Shown: positions 6,425 through 13,650 of the stretch, one piece after another
How positions within the stretch are numbered: the first letter of the stretch is position 1
How the letters are laid out: the number at the start of each line of letters is the position of its first letter
Assembly (NCBI GenBank): GCA_038211505.1
Contig: JBBQVO010000046.1
Location: 1-19,789 of the forward strand
Length of the DNA stretch: 19,789 nt
Reading direction: 5' to 3'
Source of the DNA: JBBQVO01 sp038211505
Lineage (GTDB): Bacteria; Chloroflexota; Dehalococcoidia; DSTF01; JACRBR01
Notes under the pieces: generated by a model
Database searches by the model: none
Seen by the model: the letters and a program-made list of their open reading frames with translations, nothing else
Told to the model about the DNA's origin: nothing
Translations under genes and position numbers: made by a program

Positions 6425-9400
6425 GACGTCGTTCACCGTGATCGCCGGGCTCGTGTTCGCCGTCTTCGGCGGGCTCGTGATGTCCGACGCCGTCACAGTC
6501 TTCGATCCGACGGTGTTCAGCGTCACGTTGACGGTGCGCGTGCCCGCCACCATCGCCCCGTTCGCCGGCAGTACGGCAGCGCCGTCGTTCGAAGTGATGC
6601 CGACGGTGTCGACGCTCGCCACCGGGTTCCAATTCGCGTCGACGGCATTCACCGTGACGCTGAACGCCGTCCCGGCTGTCTGAGCGCTCGGCGTCCCCGT
6701 CTTGCCGCTCGCGCTGCCCGGAGACGCGGTCTCGCCCGGCACCAGCAGTTGCAGCTTCGTGAAGACGCCGGCGTTGACCGTGATTGACGGACTCGTGTTC
6801 GGTGACTTCGTCCCGTCATCGATGTCCGTCGCCGTGATGGTCGCCGGGCTCGCCGTCTTCAACGTGACGCTGAAAGTCTGCGTCCCCGCCACCAGCGCCG
6901 CATTCGCCGGCAGCGTCGAGTTGGCGTCGCTCGACGTGATCCCAACGTTGTCCGTGCTGCTGACAAGGTTCCAGCTCGCGTCCACCGCGTTCACCGTCAC
7001 GTTGAATGCCGTCGCCGCTGTGTGCGCCGTCGGCGCGCCCGTCTTGCCCGACGCGGATCCCGGCGACGCGACTTCGCCCGGCACAAGCAGCTGCAACTTG
7101 GCGAAGGCGCCGGCGCTTACCGTGATGGCGGGGCTCGTGTTCGCCGTCTTCGCGGGCGTCGTGATGTCCGACGCCGTGATCGTCTTCGATCCCACGGTCT
7201 TCAGCGTCACGCTGAACGTCTGCGTGCCGGCGACCATCGCCGCGTTCGCCGGCAGCGTTGCATTCACATCGCTCGACGTAATGCCGGCGACGTCGGTGGT
7301 GCTCACGAGATTCCAGTTCGCGTCCACCGCATTCACCGTCACGTTGAACGCCGTGCCCGCCGTCTCGGCGGTCGGTACGCCCGTCTTGCCGCTCGCCGTG
7401 CCCGGCGCCGCCGTTTCACCCGGGACAAGCAGCTGCATCTTCGAGAACGCGCCCGCCGTCGTCACGATCGATGGGCTCGTGTTCGGCGACTTCGTGCCGT
7501 CGGTGATGTCCGTGGCCGTGATCGTCCACGAGCCCGCCGTCTTGAACGTCACGCTGAACGCCTTCGTCCCCGCGACGAGCGCCGCGTTCGCCGGCACCGC
7601 CGCATTCACGTCGCTCGTCGTGATGCCGGCGGTATCGGTGACACTGCTGACCACGTTCCAGTTCGCGTCGACGGCGTTGACCGTCACGTTAAATGCTGTC
7701 CCGGCGGTGCGCGCGGTCGGAGCGCCCGTCTTGCCCGTGGCCGTTCCAGCAGCGGCGACCTCGCCCACCGCCAGAAGCTGCAGCTTCGCGAACGCGCCGG
7801 CGTTCACCGTGATCGCCGCGCTCGTGTACGCCGTCTTCGTGCCGTCCGTGATGTCCGTCGCCGTGATCGTCTTCGATCCGGCCGTCAGCAGTGTCACGCT
7901 CAGCGTCTGCGTGCCGGCAACCAGCGCCGTGTTCGCCGGGAGAATCGCGTTGACGTCCGTTGACGTGATGCCGGCCGTATCGGTGACGCTGCTCACGACG
8001 TTCCAGTTGGCGTCGACGGCGTTGGCGGTGACGCTGAACGACGCACCGGCCGTGAGCGCGCTCGGTGCGCCGCTCTTGCCCGTGGCCGTCCCCGGCGCCG
8101 CCGCCTCGCCCGGCACCAGCAGCTGCATCTTCGTAAGCGCGCCTGCGACGACCGCAATGGGCGGGCTCGTGTTCGCTGGCTTCGTGCCATCGGTGATATT
8201 CGTCGCCGTGATCGTCCACGATCCCGCCGTCTTGAACGTCACTGCGAAAACCTTCGTGCCAGCGACGAGCGCCGCATTCGCCGGCAGCGTCGCGTTGGCG
8301 TCCGTCGTTGTGATGCCGGCGGTGTTGTTCGTGCTGACGACGTTCCAGTTCGCGTCCACGGCGTTCACCGTGACGTTGAACGACGTGCCCGCCGTCCGCG
8401 CGCTCGGCCCTGCGGCAGTCTTGCCCGTCACGGTGCCGGGCGCCGCAACCTCGCCCGGAACGAGAAGCTGCATCTTCGCGAACCCGGCCGCATTCACGGT
8501 GACGGCCGGACTCGTATTCGGCGTCTTCGTGCCATCCGTCACGTCTGTCGCCGTGATCGTCGACGACCCAGCCGTCAGCAATGTCACGCTGAGTGTCTGC
8601 GTTCCGGAAACCATCGCGGCGTTCGCTGGCAAGACTGCGTTCGCGTCGCTCGATGTGATGGCCACCGTGTCCGTGCTGCTCACGAGGTTCCAGTTGGCGT
8701 CCACGGCGTTGACGGTGACGTTGAAGGCAACCGCCGCCGTCTGCGCGCTCGGTACGCCGGTCTTGCCCGAAGCGCTGCCCGGCGACGCCGTCTCGCCCGG
8801 CGCGAGCAGCTGCAGCTTCGCGAACGCGCCCGTGTTCACGGTGATCGCCGGGCTCGTGTTCGGCGTGCGCGCCGGCGTCGTGATGTTCGATCCGGTGAGC
8901 GTCCATGAACCCGCCGTCTTCAGCGTCACGCTCAGCGTCTTCGTGCCCGCCACCATCGCCGCGTTCGCCGGCAGCGCCGCATTGACGTCGCTCGACGTGA
9001 TGCCCACGGTGTTCGTGCTGCTGACGATGTTCCACTGCGCATCGACGGCGTTGATCGTCGCATTGAACGCCGCGCCCGATGTCTGCGCGCTCGGCGTCCC
9101 GGTCTTGCCGGTGACGCTGCCCGGCGCCGCCGTCTCTCCCGGCACCAGCAGCTGCATCTTCGTGAACGCGCCGGCGTTCACCGTGAGCGCCGGACTGGTG
9201 TTCGCAGTCTTCGAACCGTCTGTGATGTCGGACGCCGTGACGGTCTTCGTCGCCGCCGTCATCAGCGTCACGCTGAACACCTTCGTGCCCGCGACAAGCG
9301 CCGCGTTCGCCGGCAACGTCGCGTTCGCATCGCTCGACGTGATGCCGGCAGTGTCGGTGACGCTGCCGACAACGTTCCAATTCGCATCGACGGCGTTCAC

Positions 9401-12400
9401 CGTCACGTTGAACGGCGTGCCCGCCGTCTGCGCCGTCGGCGCCGCCGCGGTCTTGCCCGTCGCCGAGCCCGGCGACGCGACTTCGCCCGGCGCGAGCACC
9501 TGCATCTTCGCGAACGCGCCGGCGTTGACCGTGATGGCAGGACTCGTGTTCGCCGTCTTCGCCGGCGTCGTGATATCCGACCCCGTCACGGTCTTCGATC
9601 CGCCGGTCTTCAGCGTCACGCTGAACGTCTGCGTACCCGCCACCATCGCCGCGTTCGCTGGCAGCGCCGCATTCACATCGCTCGACGTGATGCCAGCGAT
9701 GTCAGTGCTGCTCACCGGGTTCCAGTTCGCATCGACGGCGTTTACCGTCACGTTGAACGCCGAACCCGCCGTCTCAGCATTCGGCGAGCCCGTCTTGCCA
9801 CTCACCGAACCGGGCGATGCGGTCTCGCCCGGGACGAGCAGTTGCATCTTCGAGAACGCGCCTGCGTTCACGACGATCGGCGGGCTCGTGTTCGCCGTCT
9901 TCGTGCCGTCGGTGATGTCCGACGCCGTGATCGTGAACGTGCCCGCCGTCTTGAGCGTCACACTCAATGTCTTCGTGCCCGCGACCATCGGCGCGTTCGC
10001 CGGCAGCGCCGCGTTAGCGTCACTCGATGTGATCCCCACCGTGTCTGTGTTGCTGACGAGGTTCCAGCTGCCGTCCACCGCGCGCACCGTGACGTTGAAC
10101 GCCGTGCCCGCCGTGCGCGCGGTCGGCGCGCCCGTCTTGCCGCTCGCCGTGCCAGGGGCGGCGACCTCACCCGGAGCGAGCAGCTGCAGCTTGAAGAAGG
10201 CGCCGACGTTCACCGTGATCGCCGGACTCGTGTTCAACGTCTTCGTTCCGTCCGTCGCGTCGGTTGCCGTGAGCGTCTTCGAGCCCGCCGTTTGCAGCGT
10301 CACGTTGAACGTCTGGGATCCCGCCACCAGCGCCGCGTTGGCCGGCAACGTCGCATTGACATCGGTCGACGTGATCGCCACGGTGTCGGTGCTGTTGACG
10401 ACGTTCCAGTTCGCATCTACGGCGTTGACGGTGACGTTAAACGCTGTGCCCGCCGTTCGGGCGCTCGGCGCGCCGCTCTTGCCGGTCGCCGTCCCTGGCG
10501 CCGCCGTCTCGCCCGGCACCAGCAGTTGGAGCTTCGTGAATGCGCCCGCGTTCACCGTGATCGGGGGACTCGTGTCCGCAGGCTTCGTCCCATCCGAGAT
10601 GTTCGTTCCGGTGATCGTCCAGGTGCCGACCGTCTTCAGCGTCACGGTTCGGGCTCGTGTGCCCGCGGCGAGCGCGGCGTTCGCCTGCAGCGTCGCATTG
10701 GCGTCGGTGGAGGTGATCCCGATCGTGTTGGTGCTGCTCACGAGGTTCCAGTTCGCATCGACGGAACGCACCGTGACTGTGAACACGGTGCCGGCTGTCT
10801 GCACGCTCGGCGTCCCTGTCTTACCCGAGGCCGTCCCCGGCGCCGCAACCTCGCCGGGCACGATCAGCTGCATCTTCGCGAATGCGCCGGCGTTCACTGT
10901 GATTGCCGGGCTCGTATTCGGCGTCTTCGTGCCGTCGTCGATGTCTGTCGTCGTGATCGTCTGCGCCCCCGCCGTCAGGAGCGTCACATTTAACGTCTGC
11001 GTCCCCGCGATCAGCGCCGCATTCGCCGGCAACGTCGCATTCGCATCGCTCGAGGTGATCCCCACCGCGTCAGTGCTGCTGACGAGGTTCCAGTTGGCGT
11101 CTACCGCGTTCACCGTTACGTTGAATGCCGCGGCAGCAGTCTGCGTGCCTGGCGCGCCGGTCTTGCCGGACACTGATCCGGCCGACGCCGTCTCGCCCGG
11201 TACGAGAAGCTGAAGCTTCGCGAACGCGCCTGCGTTCACCGCGATCGGCGGGCTCGTATTCGCCGTCTTCGTGCTGTCTGTGATGTCCGTCGCCGTGGTC
11301 GTCCACGATCCCGCCGTCTTAAGCGTCACGCTGAACGTCTGCGTGCCCGCCACCAGCGCCGCGTTCGCCGGTAGCGTCGCATTCACGTCGCTCGACGTGA
11401 TGCCGGCGGTGTCCGTGCTGCTCACGACGTTCCAGTTCGCGTCGACGGCGTTCACCGTCACATTGAACGCCGCGCCCGCCGTCTGCGCGCTCGGTGCTCC
11501 TATCTTGCCGGTGCCCGTGCCCGGCGCCGCCGTCTCGCCTGGAGCGAGCAGCTGAAGCCTTGCGAACGGCCCGGCGACGACATCGAAGGCGCCGCTGTCC
11601 GCCGCTGTCAGCGCCGCATCCGTCGCGTGCAACACATATCCAACGCCGATTCGGTCGATCGCGCAGCCTGCGAACGTTGCGACGCCGCTGGTCGCCGCGA
11701 CGGTGTTACTCGCGCATGTCAACGTGCCGCCGCCGGGATTCACCCCGATCGTCAGCGTCACGCTCGATGTGTCCGTCGTCACGACGTTGCCGGCGACGTC
11801 CTCGATCGCCACCGCCGGCTGAGTCGTGAACGCGACGTTGCCGACGGCGCCGCCCGGCTGCGTCACGAACGCCAGCTTCGACGCGCCGCCTACGACGTTG
11901 AACGCGGCGCTGTCCACCGCTGTCAACCCGGCATCCGTCGCCGTCAGCTGGTAGGCGACACCCGCAAGATCGATTGCGCAGCCGGTGAACGTCGCGACGC
12001 CCGCGACCGCCACCTGCGGGTTCGCCCCGCAGGCCAGCGCCGCGCCGCCCGTGCCGGTACCCGCCTTGATCGCCAGCGCCACGCTCGATGTGCCGGTCGT
12101 CACGGTGTTGCCGCCAGCGTCCTGCACTTCGACGACGGCCTGCACGCCGAATGCGAGGCCAGCGTTCGCGCTGCCCGGCTGAGTGGTGTAGACGAGCTTC
12201 GCCGCCGGCCCGACAGTCACGTCGAACGGCGTGCTGTCGGCGAGCGTGAACGCGCCGTCCGTCGCCTCCAGCACGTAGCCCGTGCCCGCCTTGTCGATGC
12301 TGCAGCCGGCGAACGTCGCAACGCCGAGCACCGCCGCCACGGGATTCGCGGTGCAGGTCAGCGTCGCGCCCGCCGTCCCCGTGCCCGGCACGATCGCCAG

Positions 12401-13231
12401 CGTCACGCTGGACGTGTCCGAGGTCACCGTGCTGCCCGCGATGTCCTGAATCGCCACCTTCGGCTGCGTCAGGAACGCTACTCCGCCGGTCGAGCTGCTC
12501 GGTTGCCTAATGAAGCCGAGTTTGACGGGCACGCCCGGCGTTACCGTCGGCGTCGGCGTGTTCGTCGGCGTCGGCGTATCCGTCGGCGTCGGCGTGTCCG
12601 TCGGCGTCGGCGTGTTTGTCGGCGTCGGTGTCGGCGTGTCCGTGGGCGTCGGCGTATTAGTCGGCGTCGGCGTATCGGTGGCCGTCGGCAGCGGCGTGTT
12701 CGTCGGCGTCGGCGTCGGCGTCACCGTCGGGTACGGCGTCACCGGCGCCGCCGCCACGCGCATCGTCGTCGTCTCCGATCGCGACTGCGTCGTCGCCCCG
12801 TTCTGCACCGTGATCGTGTACGCAATAGCGTTGCCCGTCTGCGACGCCACGAAGCCGCCCGGCGCAAGATCGCGCGCGATCACGCGATTCGTCGGCACAC
12901 CATCGACCGTCAGTGTCCGCTGCAGCTCCGTACCCACCTGGAACAAGCGGCTGCTGTACGTCGATCCGGTCACGTAGTCGGTCCACTGCATCGTCACATC
13001 GCCGGGCGCGATGCTCGCCTGGCTGGCGACGCCGCTCTGCGTGTCCTGGTTGACCCAGAAGAAGCCGTCGCGCAGTTGGTGCGTCGCGCTCTGCTGATTG
13101 CGGCCGCTGGCGGTGTCTTTCAGGACGGCGACGAGCGTCAGCCCGAGCACGCTGATGATCGTGCCGGTGATCGCGAAGCTGATTAGCAGCTCGACAAGAC
13201 CGAGGCCGCGTTCGCCGCGCCGCACCCTCAT
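5795..13231 (-). CDS. Giant PilW-like minor pilin fused to a multidomain Ig-like adhesin stalk (2478 residues)
   Basis: The N-terminus is a prepilin: G9 at -1, L10 at +1, E14 at +5, then a hydrophobic helix (10-37). Residues 38-160 look like a PilW-type head, far shorter alone than this protein. A linker of TPTPTNTP-type repeats spans about 162-233. Then come three Ig-like domains A1-A3 (about 234-555), each with one Cys pair 17 residues apart, and fifteen domains B1-B15 (556-2269) of 113-116 residues with no Cys. The last 209 residues form a separate beta-rich domain with PAGTVQNDVMIAA, TPPAGWTLL and SFSGVSTSSPID motifs that I know from other bacterial surface proteins. Typical PilW proteins are about 200-400 residues. 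Start and stop both overlap neighbours as ATGA, between pilV- and pilX-like genes, as in classical pilV-pilW-pilX sets. Probable role: pilus-tip or pilus-associated adhesin; alternatively a surface-anchored stalk in the membrane. Ligand unknown. Confidence 0.88.
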   Translation of the reverse strand: MRVRRGERGLGLVELLISFAITGTIISVLGLTLVAVLKDTASGRNQQSATHQLRDGFFWVNQDTQSGVASQASIAPGDVTMQWTDYVTGSTYSSRLFQVGTELQRTLTVDGVPTNRVIARDLAPGGFVASQTGNAIAYTITVQNGATTQSRSETTTMRVAAAPVTPYPTVTPTPTPTNTPLPTATDTPTPTNTPTPTDTPTPTPTNTPTPTDTPTPTDTPTPTNTPTPTVTPGVPVKLGFIRQPSSSTGGVAFLTQPKVAIQDIAGSTVTSDTSSVTLAIVPGTGTAGATLTCTANPVAAVLGVATFAGCSIDKAGTGYVLEATDGAFTLADSTPFDVTVGPAAKLVYTTQPGSANAGLAFGVQAVVEVQDAGGNTVTTGTSSVALAIKAGTGTGGAALACGANPQVAVAGVATFTGCAIDLAGVAYQLTATDAGLTAVDSAAFNVVGGASKLAFVTQPGGAVGNVAFTTQPAVAIEDVAGNVVTTDTSSVTLTIGVNPGGGTLTCASNTVAATSGVATFAGCAIDRIGVGYVLHATDAALTAADSGAFDVVAGPFARLQLLAPGETAAPGTGTGKIGAPSAQTAGAAFNVTVNAVDANWNVVSSTDTAGITSSDVNATLPANAALVAGTQTFSVTLKTAGSWTTTATDITDSTKTANTSPPIAVNAGAFAKLQLLVPGETASAGSVSGKTGAPGTQTAAAAFNVTVNAVDANWNLVSSTDAVGITSSDANATLPANAALIAGTQTLNVTLLTAGAQTITTTDIDDGTKTPNTSPAITVNAGAFAKMQLIVPGEVAAPGTASGKTGTPSVQTAGTVFTVTVRSVDANWNLVSSTNTIGITSTDANATLQANAALAAGTRARTVTLKTVGTWTITGTNISDGTKPADTSPPITVNAGAFTKLQLLVPGETAAPGTATGKSGAPSARTAGTAFNVTVNAVDANWNVVNSTDTVAITSTDVNATLPANAALVAGSQTFNVTLQTAGSKTLTATDATDGTKTLNTSPAITVNVGAFFKLQLLAPGEVAAPGTASGKTGAPTARTAGTAFNVTVRAVDGSWNLVSNTDTVGITSSDANAALPANAPMVAGTKTLSVTLKTAGTFTITASDITDGTKTANTSPPIVVNAGAFSKMQLLVPGETASPGSVSGKTGSPNAETAGSAFNVTVNAVDANWNPVSSTDIAGITSSDVNAALPANAAMVAGTQTFSVTLKTGGSKTVTGSDITTPAKTANTSPAITVNAGAFAKMQVLAPGEVASPGSATGKTAAAPTAQTAGTPFNVTVNAVDANWNVVGSVTDTAGITSSDANATLPANAALVAGTKVFSVTLMTAATKTVTASDITDGSKTANTSPALTVNAGAFTKMQLLVPGETAAPGSVTGKTGTPSAQTSGAAFNATINAVDAQWNIVSSTNTVGITSSDVNAALPANAAMVAGTKTLSVTLKTAGSWTLTGSNITTPARTPNTSPAITVNTGAFAKLQLLAPGETASPGSASGKTGVPSAQTAAVAFNVTVNAVDANWNLVSSTDTVAITSSDANAVLPANAAMVSGTQTLSVTLLTAGSSTITATDVTDGTKTPNTSPAVTVNAAGFAKMQLLVPGEVAAPGTVTGKTAAGPSARTAGTSFNVTVNAVDANWNVVSTNNTAGITTTDANATLPANAALVAGTKVFAVTFKTAGSWTITATNITDGTKPANTSPPIAVVAGALTKMQLLVPGEAAAPGTATGKSGAPSALTAGASFSVTANAVDANWNVVSSVTDTAGITSTDVNAILPANTALVAGTQTLSVTLLTAGSKTITATDITDGTKTAYTSAAITVNAGAFAKLQLLAVGEVAAAGTATGKTGAPTARTAGTAFNVTVNAVDANWNVVSSVTDTAGITTSDVNAAVPANAALVAGTKAFSVTFKTAGSWTITATDITDGTKSPNTSPSIVTTAGAFSKMQLLVPGETAAPGTASGKTGVPTAETAGTAFNVTVNAVDANWNLVSTTDVAGITSSDVNATLPANAAMVAGTQTFSVTLKTVGSKTITASDITTPAKTANTSPAITVSAGAFAKLQLLVPGEVASPGSASGKTGAPTAHTAATAFNVTVNAVDASWNLVSSTDNVGITSSDANSTLPANAALVAGTQTFSVTLKTASPATITATDIDDGTKSPNTSPSITVNAGVFTKLQLLVPGETASPGSASGKTGTPSAQTAGTAFSVTVNAVDANWNPVASVDTVGITSNDGAAVLPANGAMVAGTRTVNVTLNTVGSKTVTASDITSPPKTANTSPAITVNDVIAFRAAASAAAASGTLTINKPAGTVQNDVMIAAIAVRPETGTITPPAGWTLLSRTNNANATQNSLAVYYRVAGNAEPASYAWSFSTSSGAAGGIQSFSGVSTSSPIDIESGQNTANGLTHDTPSITTAGANEMLVTAHAFTSSASWTPPGGMTEAYDTASLVVPNSGGISIEGDYVKQVAAGGSGAKTATAANDANVGNAEIVALRPAP
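6425..6763 (-). repeat. Stalk domain B15, the final, most divergent repeat
   Basis: Residues 2157-2269, 113 residues. It keeps the FTKLQLLVPGETASPGS opening and TANTSPAITV ending but has altered centre (NPVASVDTVGITSNDGAA) and ends NDV rather than NAGA. Outside the two seven-domain blocks; shares KTGTPSAQT with B8, which fits it being the first unit of a third, lost or incomplete block. Confidence 0.85.
6764..9166 (-). repeat. Second seven-domain supermodule of the stalk (B8-B14)
   Basis: Residues 1356-2156, 2403 bp. Unit positions on the plus strand: B8 8825-9166, B9 8483-8824, B10 8138-8482, B11 7793-8137, B12 7448-7792, B13 7106-7447, B14 6764-7105. Each unit opens with F-x-K-[LM]-Q-L-L-[VA]-P-G-E and closes with NTSPxITVNAGA or a close variant. 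Units pair by private motifs with B1-B7 in the same order. B10-B12 are one residue longer than the standard 114. Confidence 0.9.
9167..11566 (-). repeat. First seven-domain supermodule of the stalk (B1-B7)
   Basis: Residues 556-1355, 2400 bp. Unit positions on the plus strand: B1 11225-11566, B2 10883-11224, B3 10541-10882, B4 10199-10540, B5 9857-10198, B6 9515-9856, B7 9167-9514. Six units are 114 residues; B7 is 116. Conserved core: AxFNVTVNAVDANWN, GITSSDxNAxLPANAA, VAGTxTxSVTLKTAG. All unit lengths are multiples of three bases, so the reading frame and even open antisense frames pass through unbroken. Confidence 0.9.
11567..12532 (-). repeat. Three Cys-containing Ig-like domains A1-A3
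   Basis: Residues 234-555, about 105-108 residues each. Shared pattern: KLxFxxQP near the start, QPxVAIxDxAGNxVTTxTSSVTLxI, then a Cys, 16 residues, GVATFxGCxID, then TDxxLTxxDSxxFxV. Cys pairs are 293/310, 401/418 and 506/523. They are the only Cys residues in the whole protein. The pattern is that of bacterial Ig-like (Big/invasin-type) domains. Confidence 0.85.
12533..12748 (-). repeat. Thr-Pro-rich linker of the giant pilin
   Basis: Residues about 162-233, made of short TPTPTNTP / TPTPTDTP units. The DNA is a tandem array of degenerate 6- and 12-bp units, seen on the plus strand as repeats of GGCGTCGGCGT. Such linkers separate membrane anchors from surface domains and can be O-glycosylated; the low-complexity DNA is a plausible site for length change by slippage. 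Confidence 0.9.
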
Positions 13232-13650
13232 CGGTTCACCTTCAGGCTCTCGAGCGTAAACACGGCGTTGCCGTCTTTGCTCACGCTGACGGTGATCGTC
13301 TCGACGTTCGCGTCGCCACCGGTGATCGTGCTCGCCGTCGAGGTGACGGTGTAGGTCGCCGGCGGCGTCACTGTTGCGTACGCGAACGGGGCCGGTTGGA
13401 AGGCGTCGTTCTTCGTGAACTCCATCTGCGAGCGCGCCAGCTCGTGCGCCGTCGAGAGCCGATCAGACTGGCCCGTCGACAGCAGCCCCGTCGAGAGCCC
13501 GCCGACGAAGACCATCAGCGCGCCACCCATGATCGCCACCGCGACCAGCACTTCGAGCAGCGCGACGCCAGACTCAGATCGCAACCGCGACGCCCGGGAC
13601 CTTCGGCCCGAACGCCGCGCCGCATCAGCCGGGCGCGCTCGCGCGATCAT
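13228..13650 (-). CDS. PilV-like type IV prepilin
   Basis: 140 residues. A long, Arg-rich leader of 28 residues ends in Gly28, followed by V29 at +1 and E33 at +5 (SG, then VALLEVLVAVAIMGGALMVF), a good class III signal with a hydrophobic helix (29-55). After cleavage the mature protein would have 112 residues: a helix followed by a small beta-rich domain (TYTVTSTASTITGGDANVETITVSVSKDGNAVFTLESLKVNR). LLEVLVAVAI is typical of PilV/GspI-type minor pilins. It begins by ATGA overlap with pilC and ends by ATGA overlap with the giant pilin gene. I see no start codon nearer the cleavage site, so the long leader appears real. Role: minor pilin, probably in the priming complex with the PilW- and PilX-like products. 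Confidence 0.85.
   Translation of the reverse strand: MIARARPADAARRSGRRSRASRLRSESGVALLEVLVAVAIMGGALMVFVGGLSTGLLSTGQSDRLSTAHELARSQMEFTKNDAFQPAPFAYATVTPPATYTVTSTASTITGGDANVETITVSVSKDGNAVFTLESLKVNR

Noticed and set aside
5759..6787. 342-codon plus-strand frame over the end of the giant pilin gene
   Set aside because: Arg/Asp/His-rich low-complexity translation, the usual shadow of a GC-rich gene; the opposite strand explains this DNA.
6702..11213. A 1503-codon open frame on the plus strand, antisense to the giant pilin
   Set aside because: It lies wholly inside the B repeats. Because every unit is a multiple of three bases and codon use is uniform, one stop-free antisense unit repeats into one long antisense frame. 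It has no recognised domain, no clear ribosome site, and the minus-strand frame has a prepilin signal and operon overlaps.
6425..11566. Possible CRISPR array
   Set aside because: Regular spacing, but the units are about 342 bp, coding throughout, and diverge gradually with no short repeat/unique spacer alternation.
12510..12977. Plus-strand frame with repeated Val-Gly motifs (VGVGVSVGVGV)
   Set aside because: It is the antisense reading of the Thr-Pro linker repeats, not an elastin-like protein.
11627..13186. 519-codon plus-strand frame over the A domains and linker
   Set aside because: Arg-rich shadow; the long run of Arg arises from reading the Thr-Pro linker in another frame.
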